Source: Flavobacterium fluvii (GTDB lineage: Bacteria > Bacteroidota > Bacteroidia > Flavobacteriales > Flavobacteriaceae). Taken from it: a stretch of DNA of 64,000 nt. The notes under the pieces were generated by a model that did not search any database, had not been told where the DNA came from, and saw only the letters and a list, made by a program, of their open reading frames with translations. The stretch spans positions 310,001-374,000 of the forward strand of contig NZ_FQWB01000001.1 in assembly GCF_900129545.1 (NCBI RefSeq). Reading direction: 5' to 3'. Shown one piece after another: positions 26,007-34,156 of this stretch (the first letter of the stretch is position 1; each line of letters opens with the position of its first letter). A program made the translations under genes and the position numbers.

Positions 26007-27323
26007 TTAAACCAAATCATAGGATTTTCGAATCGCCAAGCCAATTGCTTTCGACAATAATGGTGGAACGGCATTGCCCAATTGCACCAATTGTTTGTTT
26101 TTTGGCCCTTCAAAAATAAAATCGTCGGGAAAGGATTGAATTCTTGCCATTTCCCTTGCCGTCAAGACTCTTGGCAATTTGGGATGAACGTTTACTCCTC
26201 CGTGGTTTTCTTTGATGGTGCAGGAAGCCTCATTCCAAGGGCATTTTTTCCAAGCGTCGGAATAGCCTTTGTAGAGACTTTTCCCTTCTTCGAGTTGCAA
26301 CATTCTTTCGGCCATATCGGGACGATGTTTGGTGAGCACGTGATTGAATTCAATGTTGTCGCCCATTTCCATCAAATCGCCAATGGCTTCGCCTGTCGTG
26401 ATATATTCCGTTGGTTTCAGAAAAGGCGTTGGGTGAAAATTGGTTTTATCAATGCGATTGCCTACAAAAATAACACGGTCTCTTTTTTGGGGAACGCCAT
26501 AATCGGCAGCGCGCAAAACGGTTACTTTCATTTCGTAACCGGCAGCCTTGAAATCGTTGATGATCATTTCTTCGACTTTGCCTTTGTGCATTGATCGGAT
26601 ACCAACGACATTTTCACAAACCACGAATTCGGGATTCAGGGTCGTCACAATTTCCAATAATTCCTTGTATAGAGAATTTCTCGGATCGTCAACAATTCGG
26701 TTGCCAGCCATGCTAAATCCCTGGCACGGAAATCCGCCAGCAACGATATTTAGTGGTCTTCCCTTCAATTCTTTTGTTACGGTGGCATAAAATTCCGCTT
26801 TCTTTTCGGGTGATTTGATGTCGCCTTCTATGAATGGATGCTTGAAATTTCTTCGGTAGGTTTTTCCGGCCGCTTCAAACCAATCCAGTCCGCAAACGCC
26901 ATTCAATCCTGCCATTTCAAATCCTTTGGTGATACCTCCTGCCCCTGAAAACAAGTCCACAAAGGTGAGTTTGGATTTTTTTGGATTCTTCCAATCTTCC
27001 ACAACATCTATCCAATTGACGTCGTCTTTGGAATTGTTTTTGTAATTATTGGTTGTTTTTGAAGTCTTTTTCGGCTTTTCTATTGAGGAATCAGAATTCA
27101 ATAATTCTTCGTTCTTTATCTCGATATCATTGATGAAATCATCCAATGATTGAACTGGAATTTTATAAACTCCGCCAATTTTGGTCGATTGCAAAGCTCC
27201 GCTCGCGATATGTCTTCGGACTAGTTTTTGCGAAACTCCAAGTTTTTCGGAAATTTCGGTGATGCCGTAGAAGAAATTATTTTGTGATTCTTTGTCCAAA
27301 ATGCTGTAGTTTATTTGGCGCAA
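26007..27323 (-). CDS. DNA cytosine-5 methyltransferase with N-terminal HTH domain
   Basis: A 438-residue protein. Residues about 17-67 form an excisionase/MerR-like HTH_17 domain (GITEISEKLGVSQKLVRRHIA, then KIGGVYKIPVQSLDDFI); a low-complexity linker (about 70-100) follows; residues 118-438 are a m5C methyltransferase: FVDLFSGAGGITKGFE (motif I), GGFPCQGFS with catalytic Cys200 (IV), VVCENVVGI (VI, ENV), RDRVIFVGNR (VIII), LTAREMARIQSFP and QLGNAVPP (X). The start is the TTG at 27323; no ATG precedes the HTH in frame. It follows the putative endonuclease by 18 bases. The fused HTH may autoregulate the operon, as controller HTHs do; this is inference. Confidence 0.93.
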   Translation of the reverse strand: MRQINYSILDKESQNNFFYGITEISEKLGVSQKLVRRHIASGALQSTKIGGVYKIPVQSLDDFINDIEIKNEELLNSDSSIEKPKKTSKTTNNYKNNSKDDVNWIDVVEDWKNPKKSKLTFVDLFSGAGGITKGFEMAGLNGVCGLDWFEAAGKTYRRNFKHPFIEGDIKSPEKKAEFYATVTKELKGRPLNIVAGGFPCQGFSMAGNRIVDDPRNSLYKELLEIVTTLNPEFVVCENVVGIRSMHKGKVEEMIINDFKAAGYEMKVTVLRAADYGVPQKRDRVIFVGNRIDKTNFHPTPFLKPTEYITTGEAIGDLMEMGDNIEFNHVLTKHRPDMAERMLQLEEGKSLYKGYSDAWKKCPWNEASCTIKENHGGVNVHPKLPRVLTAREMARIQSFPDDFIFEGPKNKQLVQLGNAVPPLLSKAIGLAIRKSYDLV

Positions 27324-27341
27324 TTTACAAAAATCAAACTG

Positions 27342-28001
27342 CTAAAAAAATTTATGCGAAAAGCTTTTGTCTTCATTTTCGAAAATAAAAATGACACCCG
27401 ATTTTACGTTTTGATAATGGACAAAATTGGAAGAAGACGAAATTTTGGAAGCATATTCTTTGTATAAATTCTCTTTGTAATCCCAATGGCATCTCAAAAC
27501 CATTTCTCGTTCCGGACTTCTGAAAGAATGGTGAACAACAAACAACCTGTTTTGAACATGGTCACGAACACCACAACTTTGCTTTTCATAGAAAAACCGA
27601 ACCATCTCGGTCGGATCTTGGATTATGACATCAATGTTGTCCCTGAATTTCTTTGGAATGACCGTTCCTTTGACATCAAATCGCAGTTGCGAATTTCCGT
27701 TAAACTCGATGTCATAGCCTTGGTCTTTTGAGTTGGGATTTGCAGTTACATTGCTGTTCGTGCAGAAAATATATTCGTCACATTGGGCACATTTCCACAA
27801 AAACCATCTTCTTCGAAAATAATTCTTGTCTTCCTCCGACAAGTTTTGGATTCGAATTTCCAAGTCCGCAAAGGAATGGATTTGGAACATATTAATCTTA
27901 TGATCGGTTCCATCATTTTGAATCGCACCCCAATGAAGCGGAATGGTTTTTAGCAGTTGCTGCAAATCGGAAGAAAGTTGGCGATATTCTTGATGCGTCA
28001 T
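27342..28001 (-). CDS. Putative type II restriction endonuclease (uncharacterised, PD-(D/E)XK-like)
   Basis: A 219-residue protein directly upstream of the cytosine-5 methyltransferase and in the same operon. I do not recognise the family. Residues 95-111 read GYDIEFNGN(...)FDVKG: Asp97 or Glu99 and Asp109-x-Lys111 have the spacing of a PD-(D/E)XK nuclease core. CAQCDEYIFC (71-80) could be part of a metal-binding site. The gene position, length and this motif make a restriction endonuclease the best guess. Recognition sequence is unknown. Confidence 0.6.
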   Translation of the reverse strand: MTHQEYRQLSSDLQQLLKTIPLHWGAIQNDGTDHKINMFQIHSFADLEIRIQNLSEEDKNYFRRRWFLWKCAQCDEYIFCTNSNVTANPNSKDQGYDIEFNGNSQLRFDVKGTVIPKKFRDNIDVIIQDPTEMVRFFYEKQSCGVRDHVQNRLFVVHHSFRSPEREMVLRCHWDYKENLYKEYASKISSSSNFVHYQNVKSGVIFIFENEDKSFSHKFF

Positions 28002-28155
28002 GTAAACAGCTATTAATCAAATCAATAATACGAATTTTTTTTCGACCTGAGTTTCATTATCGTCCAAAAAAACCAATTCCGGTTTATATTGGCTATTTCA
28101 CTGCTTGTTTGATGATGCCAAATAGTCCTATTTTATGGACTCTACATTATAATTG

Positions 28156-28187
28156 CAAAAGTAACATCGCATTTTTCTGACTCTCAA
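28156..28187 (-). promoter_or_regulatory. Promoter of the restriction-modification operon
   Basis: Minus strand TACTTTTG (28156-28163) and TTG (complement CAA 28185-28187), spacer 21. The predicted start lies about 150 bases before the first gene. Confidence 0.5.
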
Positions 28188-28264
28188 TTAAACACAATTA
28201 CAAAACCAATCTTATCATGTTTTTTGAACTATCGGAACTTTCGCACTAAAAAACCATCCAAACA

Positions 28265-28297
28265 TTGCATCAAACCGTATCTTTTTACTTACTTTTG
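28265..28297 (+). promoter_or_regulatory. Promoter of the M13 peptidase gene
   Basis: TTG 28265-28267, TACTTTTG 28290-28297, 22-base spacer; start codon 22 bases downstream. Confidence 0.6.
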
Positions 28298-28318
28298 ATA
28301 ATCTAAAAACCAAATACC

Positions 28319-30352
28319 ATGAAAATCAAATCATTACTATTCAAAATTCCGATGCTGGCGGCATCATTGCTATTGCTTGTGGCATATAGTAAAAAAGAAG
28401 AACTGCTTTCTGGCATCATTCTGAAAAACATGGATACTTCCGTAAAACCAGGAGATAATTTTGACGCTTATGTCAATGGAACTTGGATTAAGAACAACGA
28501 AATTCCTTCAGATAAATCCAGCTATGGTGTAGGCTACATCATTGATGACAAAGCACAAGAAGACGTAAAGGAAATTATAGAAAATTCTTCAAAAGGTAAT
28601 TTTGCTGATGGTTCGAATGAACAAAAAATCGGCGACTTTTATAAGACTGTTTTGGATACGATAACACGAAATCAGAAAGGAATTACACCTTTACTTCCTG
28701 AATTTAAAAAAATAGATGCAATTGCCAGCTATGCAGATTTAGCAGCCCATTTTGGCTATGTCAATAAATTAGGTGACAACATTCCTTTTTCCATAGGGGT
28801 TGTTGAAGATTTTAAAGACCCAACCCAATATATGTTGGTTACTTGGCAGGGCGGCCTTGGGTTACCTGAAAGAGAATATTATTTTCTTGAGGATGCCAAA
28901 TCAAAAGAAATACGTGTAAAATATGTAATCCATATTGAAAAAATGCTACGGCTTGGAGGCCTGAAAGATGCTGCTGTACTTGCTCCGAAAATTATGGCTT
29001 TAGAAACGGCTCTGGCTTCGAAGCACATGAAAAAAGAGGAAACTCGCGATATGGTAAAATTATATAACAACTATGCCATAAAAGATTTGAACCAACTTAT
29101 GCCAGATTTTGATTGGACTTCGATGCTGAAAAACGCAGGAATTCCCAACCAAAAAACCATCGTCATCACGCAAGTTGATTACATCAAATCACTCAATACC
29201 ATAATAAAAACAACGCCTTTAGACACGTGGAAAGCCTATCTAAAATGGAGTAGCATCCACGGAGCCGCAAAATTGTTAAATATGGCTTTATTAAACGAAA
29301 ACTTTGATTTTTATGCCAAAACTCTTTACGGCATCGAAAAACAAAGACCCTTTTGGAAAAGAGGCGTTCAAATGGTTAACGACAACCTTGGCGAGATTGT
29401 AGGTAAAGTTTATGTCGAAAAACACTTCTCGCCCGAAGCCAAAGAACATGTAACCATTATGGTGAAAAACCTACTTAAAGCTTATGAAGAAAACATCAAA
29501 ACGCTAGACTGGATGAGTCCCGAAACTAAAAAACAGGCTTTAGACAAGGTATCCAAATTCACCATAAAAATAGGTTATCCTGACAAATGGCGAGATTATT
29601 CCACTTTAAAAGTCATTAAAGGAGATCTTTACGGCAACTTGGCAAGATCAGCAACCTTTGCCTACAATAGACAAATCAACAAACTAGGCAAACCTGTCGA
29701 TCGAACCGAGTGGGGAATGACACCACAAACTGTAAACGCATATTACAGACCAACACTTAACGAAATTGTATTTCCAGCAGCCATTTTACAACCTCCTTAC
29801 TTTGACATGACCGTGGAAGACGCCGTGAATTATGGGGGAATTGGAGCCGTAATCGGACACGAAATCGGACACGGTTTTGATGATAAAGGAAGTACTTTTG
29901 ATGGCGATGGCGTGATGCGTAACTGGTGGACCCCAAAAGATTTAGAAGCCTTCAAAATAAAAACAGGAGCTTTAGTGGCACAATACAACGGGTTCAAAGT
30001 GTTCCCTGACTTGAATGTTAATGGAGAATTTACCCAAGGTGAAAACATAGGAGATTTGGGAGGATTATCTATTGCTTTAAAAGCTTACAAAATGAGCCTT
30101 GGAGATAAAAAATCGCCAATTTTAGATGGTTTCACAGGCGAACAACGCGTGTTCATTGGTTGGGGCCAAGTTTGGCTAGACAAAACTCGAGAGAAAGCAT
30201 TAAGAAGTCTAGTGGCGGGTGATTCACATTCTCCAAACAAATTTAGAATAAATGGTGTTGTGAGAAATATTCCTGAATTCTATACCGCTTTCAATATAAA
30301 ACCAACTGATTCTTTATACTTGCCTCCAAACAAAAGAGTTAAAATCTGGTAA
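28319..30352 (+). CDS. M13 family metallopeptidase (neprilysin-like)
   Basis: A 677-residue M13 zinc endopeptidase: HEIGH zinc site at residues 514-518 (GHEIGHGFDD), third ligand Glu575 in GENIGDLGG, substrate motif NAYYRPTLNEIVFPAAILQPP (partly) and a typical C-terminal KRVKIW. The N-terminal signal is hydrophobic but the expected lipobox reads LLLVAYSKKE: Tyr (TAT) where the usual Cys (TGT) would be. The protein is therefore probably cleaved or membrane-anchored differently, not a lipoprotein, unless it is a single-base change. Catalytic residues are intact. Confidence 0.95.
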   Translation: MKIKSLLFKIPMLAASLLLLVAYSKKEELLSGIILKNMDTSVKPGDNFDAYVNGTWIKNNEIPSDKSSYGVGYIIDDKAQEDVKEIIENSSKGNFADGSNEQKIGDFYKTVLDTITRNQKGITPLLPEFKKIDAIASYADLAAHFGYVNKLGDNIPFSIGVVEDFKDPTQYMLVTWQGGLGLPEREYYFLEDAKSKEIRVKYVIHIEKMLRLGGLKDAAVLAPKIMALETALASKHMKKEETRDMVKLYNNYAIKDLNQLMPDFDWTSMLKNAGIPNQKTIVITQVDYIKSLNTIIKTTPLDTWKAYLKWSSIHGAAKLLNMALLNENFDFYAKTLYGIEKQRPFWKRGVQMVNDNLGEIVGKVYVEKHFSPEAKEHVTIMVKNLLKAYEENIKTLDWMSPETKKQALDKVSKFTIKIGYPDKWRDYSTLKVIKGDLYGNLARSATFAYNRQINKLGKPVDRTEWGMTPQTVNAYYRPTLNEIVFPAAILQPPYFDMTVEDAVNYGGIGAVIGHEIGHGFDDKGSTFDGDGVMRNWWTPKDLEAFKIKTGALVAQYNGFKVFPDLNVNGEFTQGENIGDLGGLSIALKAYKMSLGDKKSPILDGFTGEQRVFIGWGQVWLDKTREKALRSLVAGDSHSPNKFRINGVVRNIPEFYTAFNIKPTDSLYLPPNKRVKIW

Positions 30353-30387
30353 ATCAGATTTGTATTAATCGACTTCAATTTTAAAAC

Positions 30388-30428
30388 AAAAAAACCATAA
30401 CTACGAAAAAAGTAATTATGGTTTTTTA
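30388..30428. terminator. Terminator between M13 gene and tRNA-Ala
   Basis: A 16-bp stem with one mismatch (30388-30403 with 30412-30427), A/T-rich flanks; it can stop both convergent transcripts. Confidence 0.8.
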
Positions 30429-30431
30429 TTG

Positions 30432-30505
30432 TGGAGAATACCGGATTCGAACCGGTCACCTCTTGCCTGCCAGGCAAGCGCTCTAGCCAAATGAGCTAAT
30501 CCCCC
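30432..30505 (-). tRNA. tRNA-Ala (anticodon GGC)
   Basis: 74-nt cloverleaf on the minus strand: acceptor GGGGGAT/ATTCTCC, D-stem GCTC/GAGC, anticodon stem CTTGC/GCAAG with loop CTGGCAG, T-arm ACCGG-TTCGAAT-CCGGT and discriminator A. The terminal CCA is not encoded (CAA follows). Confidence 0.95.
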
Positions 30506-30608
30506 AATTGTGGCGCAAATATAACACATAAATAAAGTATAAAGCAAATTTCTAAAAAAAATATCCTGCTTCCCTTAATATTTTTAACTTTACATCAAAT
30601 TCTGTGTA

Positions 30609-31373
30609 ATGACAACTCAAAACCCAAACGGCTCACTAATCACGACAATCAAAAACAAAATCGCAACCCTGGAATTTGGGCATCCAGCGAGCAATTCTTT
30701 TCCAGGTGATTTGCTAAACCGATTGGCGAATGAACTCAATGAGCTTAGCAACAATTCATTAGTTTCGGTGATTGTTTTAAAAAGCAGTGGTTCGGGAGCA
30801 TTTTGTGCCGGAGCCTCTTTTGACGAACTCCTTGCCGTTTCCAATCCCGAAGAAGCCACAAAATTCTTTTCCGGTTTTGCCAATGTCTTGAATGCGATGC
30901 GCAATTGTTCGAAAATAATCGTGGGAAGAATTCACGGAAAAGCCGTTGGTGGCGGAGTGGGCATTGCTGCTGCCTGCGATTATGCTTTGGCAACAACTGA
31001 AAGTGCCATAAAATTATCGGAATTAGCCATAGGAATTGGACCTTTTGTGATAGAACCTGCCGTAACCCGAAAAATAGGAAAAAGCGCCGTAACCGAAATG
31101 ACCTTGGATACCGAATGGAAAACTGCCATATGGGCCAACCAAAAAGGATTATACGCCAAAGTGTTTGAAACTTCAGCCGAATTAGATTTGGAAATTGCGG
31201 CTCTCGCCAATAAATTGGCCAGTTACAATCCTGAAGCTTTAGCTGAAATGAAAAAAGTGCTTTGGGAAGGAACCGAAAACTGGAGCACTTTACTTTACGA
31301 AAGAGCCGAAATTTCGGGAAAATTAGTGCTTTCGGATTTTTCGAGAAAAGCCTTGACTCAATTTAAAAAATAA
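30609..31373 (+). CDS. Enoyl-CoA hydratase/isomerase family protein
   Basis: A 254-residue crotonase-fold protein: oxyanion-hole segments SGSGAFCAGASFDEL and KAVGGGVGIAAACDYALA. Flavobacterial homologues are often methylglutaconyl-CoA hydratase-like in leucine catabolism, but the active-site Glu pair cannot be checked by eye here, so the substrate is open. It is followed after 4 bases by a tiny membrane protein and is upstream of queD. Confidence 0.88.
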   Translation: MTTQNPNGSLITTIKNKIATLEFGHPASNSFPGDLLNRLANELNELSNNSLVSVIVLKSSGSGAFCAGASFDELLAVSNPEEATKFFSGFANVLNAMRNCSKIIVGRIHGKAVGGGVGIAAACDYALATTESAIKLSELAIGIGPFVIEPAVTRKIGKSAVTEMTLDTEWKTAIWANQKGLYAKVFETSAELDLEIAALANKLASYNPEALAEMKKVLWEGTENWSTLLYERAEISGKLVLSDFSRKALTQFKK

Positions 31374-31377
31374 ACTA

Positions 31378-31554
31378 ATGATGTACCTCATCCTGCCTTT
31401 ACTACAAGTGAATGTTGCAGAAAAAATAAAAGACGCACCCGACAGCAGTTATCAAATCGGCGTAATCATAGGTTCTTATCTCCCTTTTGTTTTATTGGTT
31501 GGCGTTGCCTATTGGATGTATTATAGGGCAAAAAAAAGAGACAAAAAGGAGTAG
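31378..31554 (+). CDS. Small single-pass membrane protein (58 aa)
   Basis: A 58-residue ORF (MMYLILPLLQVNVAEKIKDA at the start) with one long TM segment (GVIIGSYLPFVLLVGVAYWM) and a basic tail (RAKKRDKK). Positions 4 bases after the enoyl-CoA hydratase stop suggest cotranscription. I do not recognise the family. The basic end would face the cytoplasm. Start could be either of the first two Met codons. Confidence 0.6.
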   Translation: MMYLILPLLQVNVAEKIKDAPDSSYQIGVIIGSYLPFVLLVGVAYWMYYRAKKRDKKE

Positions 31555-31560
31555 ATTCAC

Positions 31561-31568
31561 TAAATTTG
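31561..31568 (+). promoter_or_regulatory. -7 box (TAAATTTG) for queD
   Basis: Matches TAnnTTTG, 19 bases before the corrected start. Its TTG is in frame with queD, so it produces a false upstream start. Confidence 0.6.
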
Positions 31569-31586
31569 CACTCAAATAAAAATACA

Positions 31587-32039
31587 ATGAGCAAAATCAG
31601 GATTACAAAGCAGTTTGGTTTCGAAACCGGTCACGCCCTTTACGGTTATGACGGCAAATGCAAAAATGTGCATGGACACAGTTATAAATTGTCGGTTACC
31701 GTAATTGGAACTCCCATAACAGACCGCAAGAACGTGAAATTTGGAATGGTGATCGATTTTACTGATTTGAAGAAAATAGTCAAAGAAGAAATTGTGGACC
31801 AGTTTGACCACGCCACGGTTTTCAATGAAACTACTCCTCATATTGAATTGGCAAACGAACTAAAATCCCGTGGACATCACGTAATTTTGGTTGATTATCA
31901 ACCGACTAGCGAAAATATGGTGGTCGATTTTTCAAAAAGAATCATCAGTAGATTACCCGAAAACATCAACCTTTTTTCCTTGAAATTGCAAGAAACCGAA
32001 TCTTCTTTCGCCGAATGGTTTGCAAGCGATAATTTGTAA
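31587..32039 (+). CDS. queD: 6-carboxytetrahydropterin synthase (QueD)
   Basis: A 150-residue QueD/PTPS protein: FETGHALYGYDGKCKNVHGHSY with three zinc histidines, and FDHATVFNET. QueD makes 6-carboxy-5,6,7,8-tetrahydropterin, a step in queuosine and 7-deazaguanine synthesis. The start is at ATG 31587, because the longer option begins inside a -7 box. The GHALYG motif differs from the FSAAH of many QueD proteins but the HGH core is intact. Upstream of lpxH by 23 bases. Confidence 0.92.
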   Translation: MSKIRITKQFGFETGHALYGYDGKCKNVHGHSYKLSVTVIGTPITDRKNVKFGMVIDFTDLKKIVKEEIVDQFDHATVFNETTPHIELANELKSRGHHVILVDYQPTSENMVVDFSKRIISRLPENINLFSLKLQETESSFAEWFASDNL

Positions 32040-32062
32040 TTCAAAAAACCTACTTTAGCTTT

Positions 32063-32818
32063 ATGCAAATCACGCCCAACAAAAGAATATATTTCGCTTC
32101 CGACCAACATTTTGGCGCACCAACCCCTGAATTGAGTTTTCCCAGAGAACAAAAATTCGTCGCTTGGCTCGACGAAGTCAAAAAAGATGCTGAAGCGATT
32201 TTTCTGTTAGGCGATTTATTCGATTTCTGGTTCGAATACAAAACCGTTGTCCCCAAGGGTTTTGTGCGGGTTTTGGGAAAATTGGCCGAAATTCGTGACA
32301 GCGGAATTCCCATTTATTTCTTTGTGGGCAACCACGATTTATGGATGGATGATTATTTCGAAAAAGAACTGAACATTCCCGTGTATCACGACAACCAGGA
32401 ATATACTTTCAACGGAAAAACCTTCCTCATAGGTCACGGCGACGGAAAAGGTCCCGGCGACAAAGGATACAAACGAATGAAAAAAGTATTCACGCATCCG
32501 TTCTCCAAATGGCTGTATCGTTGGTTGCATCCCGATATTGGAATGAAACTGGCACAATATCTTTCGGTAAAAAACAAGTTGATTTCCGGCGATGAAGACG
32601 TGAAATTCCTTGGCGAAGAAAACGAATGGCTGATTTTGTATTCCAAAAGAAAACTGGAAACCAAACATTACAATTATCTTGTTTTTGGTCACCGCCATTT
32701 GCCAATGATCGTTCCTGTTGGCGAAAAGGCCGAATACGTGAATCTCGGAGATTGGATTAGTTATTTTACCTATGGAGTTTTTGATGGAGAAACTTTCGAA
32801 TTGAAAAAGTTTGAATAA
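32063..32818 (+). CDS. lpxH: UDP-2,3-diacylglucosamine diphosphatase-like phosphoesterase
   Basis: A 251-residue metallophosphoesterase of the LpxH branch: FASDQHFGAPT, LLGDLFDFWFEY, FVGNHDLWMDDYF, GHGDGKGPGDKGY and VFGHRHLP supply the metal ligands. LpxH hydrolyses UDP-2,3-diacylglucosamine to lipid X in lipid A synthesis. FWFEY and the long insertion fit LpxH rather than generic phosphatases. It may be cotranscribed with queD. Confidence 0.9.
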   Translation: MQITPNKRIYFASDQHFGAPTPELSFPREQKFVAWLDEVKKDAEAIFLLGDLFDFWFEYKTVVPKGFVRVLGKLAEIRDSGIPIYFFVGNHDLWMDDYFEKELNIPVYHDNQEYTFNGKTFLIGHGDGKGPGDKGYKRMKKVFTHPFSKWLYRWLHPDIGMKLAQYLSVKNKLISGDEDVKFLGEENEWLILYSKRKLETKHYNYLVFGHRHLPMIVPVGEKAEYVNLGDWISYFTYGVFDGETFELKKFE

Positions 32819-32827
32819 AAACTTTTA

Positions 32828-32869
32828 ACCATATAAGTCATGTAAGCAAAATTGAGCAACTTATATGGT
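32828..32869. terminator. Inverted repeat between lpxH and MFS gene
   Basis: ACCATATAAGT at 32828-32838 and its complement ACTTATATGGT at 32859-32869; no T tract on the plus strand, so a weak or bidirectional terminator. Confidence 0.5.
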
Positions 32870-32873
32870 AACC

Positions 32874-34148
32874 TTATTTATGATTTTCGTGTTCCTCCAA
32901 ATCTTTTTGTAAATCCAGTTTTCTAAATCCCGGCAATTTAATTCCCGTGAAAACCACGATTAAAAGGGTCATGCTTCCGCCAAAAACAACCGCTGAAACC
33001 GTTCCCATCAATTTGGCCGTCAATCCACTTTCGAAAGCGCCTAATTCATTGGACGAACCTACAAAAATAGAATTCACTGCTGCCACACGACCTCGCATGG
33101 AATCGGGTGTTTTGAGTTGCAAAATCGTTTGACGAATCACCACCGAAATTCCATCGGTAACGCCGCTCATAAACAAAGCAAAAACCGATAACCAAAACCA
33201 AGTGGAAAGTCCAAAAACAATGATACACACACCAAAACCAAAAATGGCCGCCAATAATTTGATTCCCGCATTTTTATAAAAAGGCAAATGAGCCGATACA
33301 AACATCGTCAACAAAGCGCCAACAGCCGGAGCAGCTCTTAATATTCCGAAACCTTCGGGACCTACTTTCAAAATATCTTGGGCAAAAATAGGCAAAAGTG
33401 CCACCGCACCTCCAAAAAGAACCGCCACCATATCCAGTGTCAATGCTCCCAAAATCGATTTATTGGTGTAAACGAATTTTATTCCTTCCTTTAAACTTTC
33501 CATTATGGGTTCTCCTATTTTTGGATTCAAAATAGGCTTTTTGGAAATTTGTGTCAAAGTCAACAAGGCTAAAACAGAACAGGCAAAAATAGTGCACATA
33601 GACCAGTGCACTCCTATCCATGTAATCGAAAATCCAGCCACGGCAGGTCCAACAACAGCACCAATTTGCCAAACCGAACTACTCCAAGTAGCTGCATTGG
33701 GATAGGCTTTTTTAGGAACAATTAAAGACATCAACGAGAAAATGGTTGGTCCCAAAAACGCACGAACCAATCCTCCTAAAAAAACCAAAAAGTAAATGGA
33801 ATATAAAATAGTATCGGTCGACCAATCACCAACCACTCTAGGCCAAGTCAATAAAAAAAGACCAAAACTAATGATGGAAAATCCCAAAATACATTTGACA
33901 AGCATTCCTTTTTTTTCTTTTTGATCGACAATATGTCCCGCGAACAATGCCATCCCGATGGCAGGAATTACTTCCATCAATCCAATCATTCCAAGCGAAA
34001 GCGCACTTTTGGTCAGACTATACACTTCCCATTCGATGATGATAAATTGCATCGACCAGGCAAAAACCATGGCAAATCGCAACATCAAAAACACATTGAA
34101 TTCTCTAAACCGCAAGGCTGCGTAGGGATCTCTAACTTTAACTTTCAT
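32874..34148 (-). CDS. MFS transporter (enterobactin/macrolide-exporter type)
   Basis: A 424-residue MFS protein with 12 TM segments: FRWFNVFLML... (residues about 15-35 read FREFNVFLMLRFAMVFAW), VFLGGLVRAFLGPTIFSLM and GVTDGISVVIRQTILQLKTPDSMRGR, the central-loop motif of MFS_3/EntS-like exporters. Substrate unknown. It lies 8 bases downstream of recJ, in the same direction, so it may be cotranscribed. Confidence 0.85.
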   Translation of the reverse strand: MKVKVRDPYAALRFREFNVFLMLRFAMVFAWSMQFIIIEWEVYSLTKSALSLGMIGLMEVIPAIGMALFAGHIVDQKEKKGMLVKCILGFSIISFGLFLLTWPRVVGDWSTDTILYSIYFLVFLGGLVRAFLGPTIFSLMSLIVPKKAYPNAATWSSSVWQIGAVVGPAVAGFSITWIGVHWSMCTIFACSVLALLTLTQISKKPILNPKIGEPIMESLKEGIKFVYTNKSILGALTLDMVAVLFGGAVALLPIFAQDILKVGPEGFGILRAAPAVGALLTMFVSAHLPFYKNAGIKLLAAIFGFGVCIIVFGLSTWFWLSVFALFMSGVTDGISVVIRQTILQLKTPDSMRGRVAAVNSIFVGSSNELGAFESGLTAKLMGTVSAVVFGGSMTLLIVVFTGIKLPGFRKLDLQKDLEEHENHK

Positions 34149-34156
34149 AATCTCTT

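Larger units (their letters stand above)
28002..28318. other. Intergenic region between the RM locus and the M13 peptidase
   Basis: 317 bases with no plausible ORF. It holds outward promoters: TTG-N21-TACTTTTG on the minus strand (28156-28187) for the RM genes, and TTG-N22-TACTTTTG on the plus strand (28265-28297) for the peptidase. Otherwise AT-rich sequence without recognisable structure. Confidence 0.6.

Noticed and set aside
25537..28001. Prophage or integrative element
   Set aside because: No integrase, attachment repeats or tRNA junction were seen near the RM locus; the HTH belongs to the methyltransferase.
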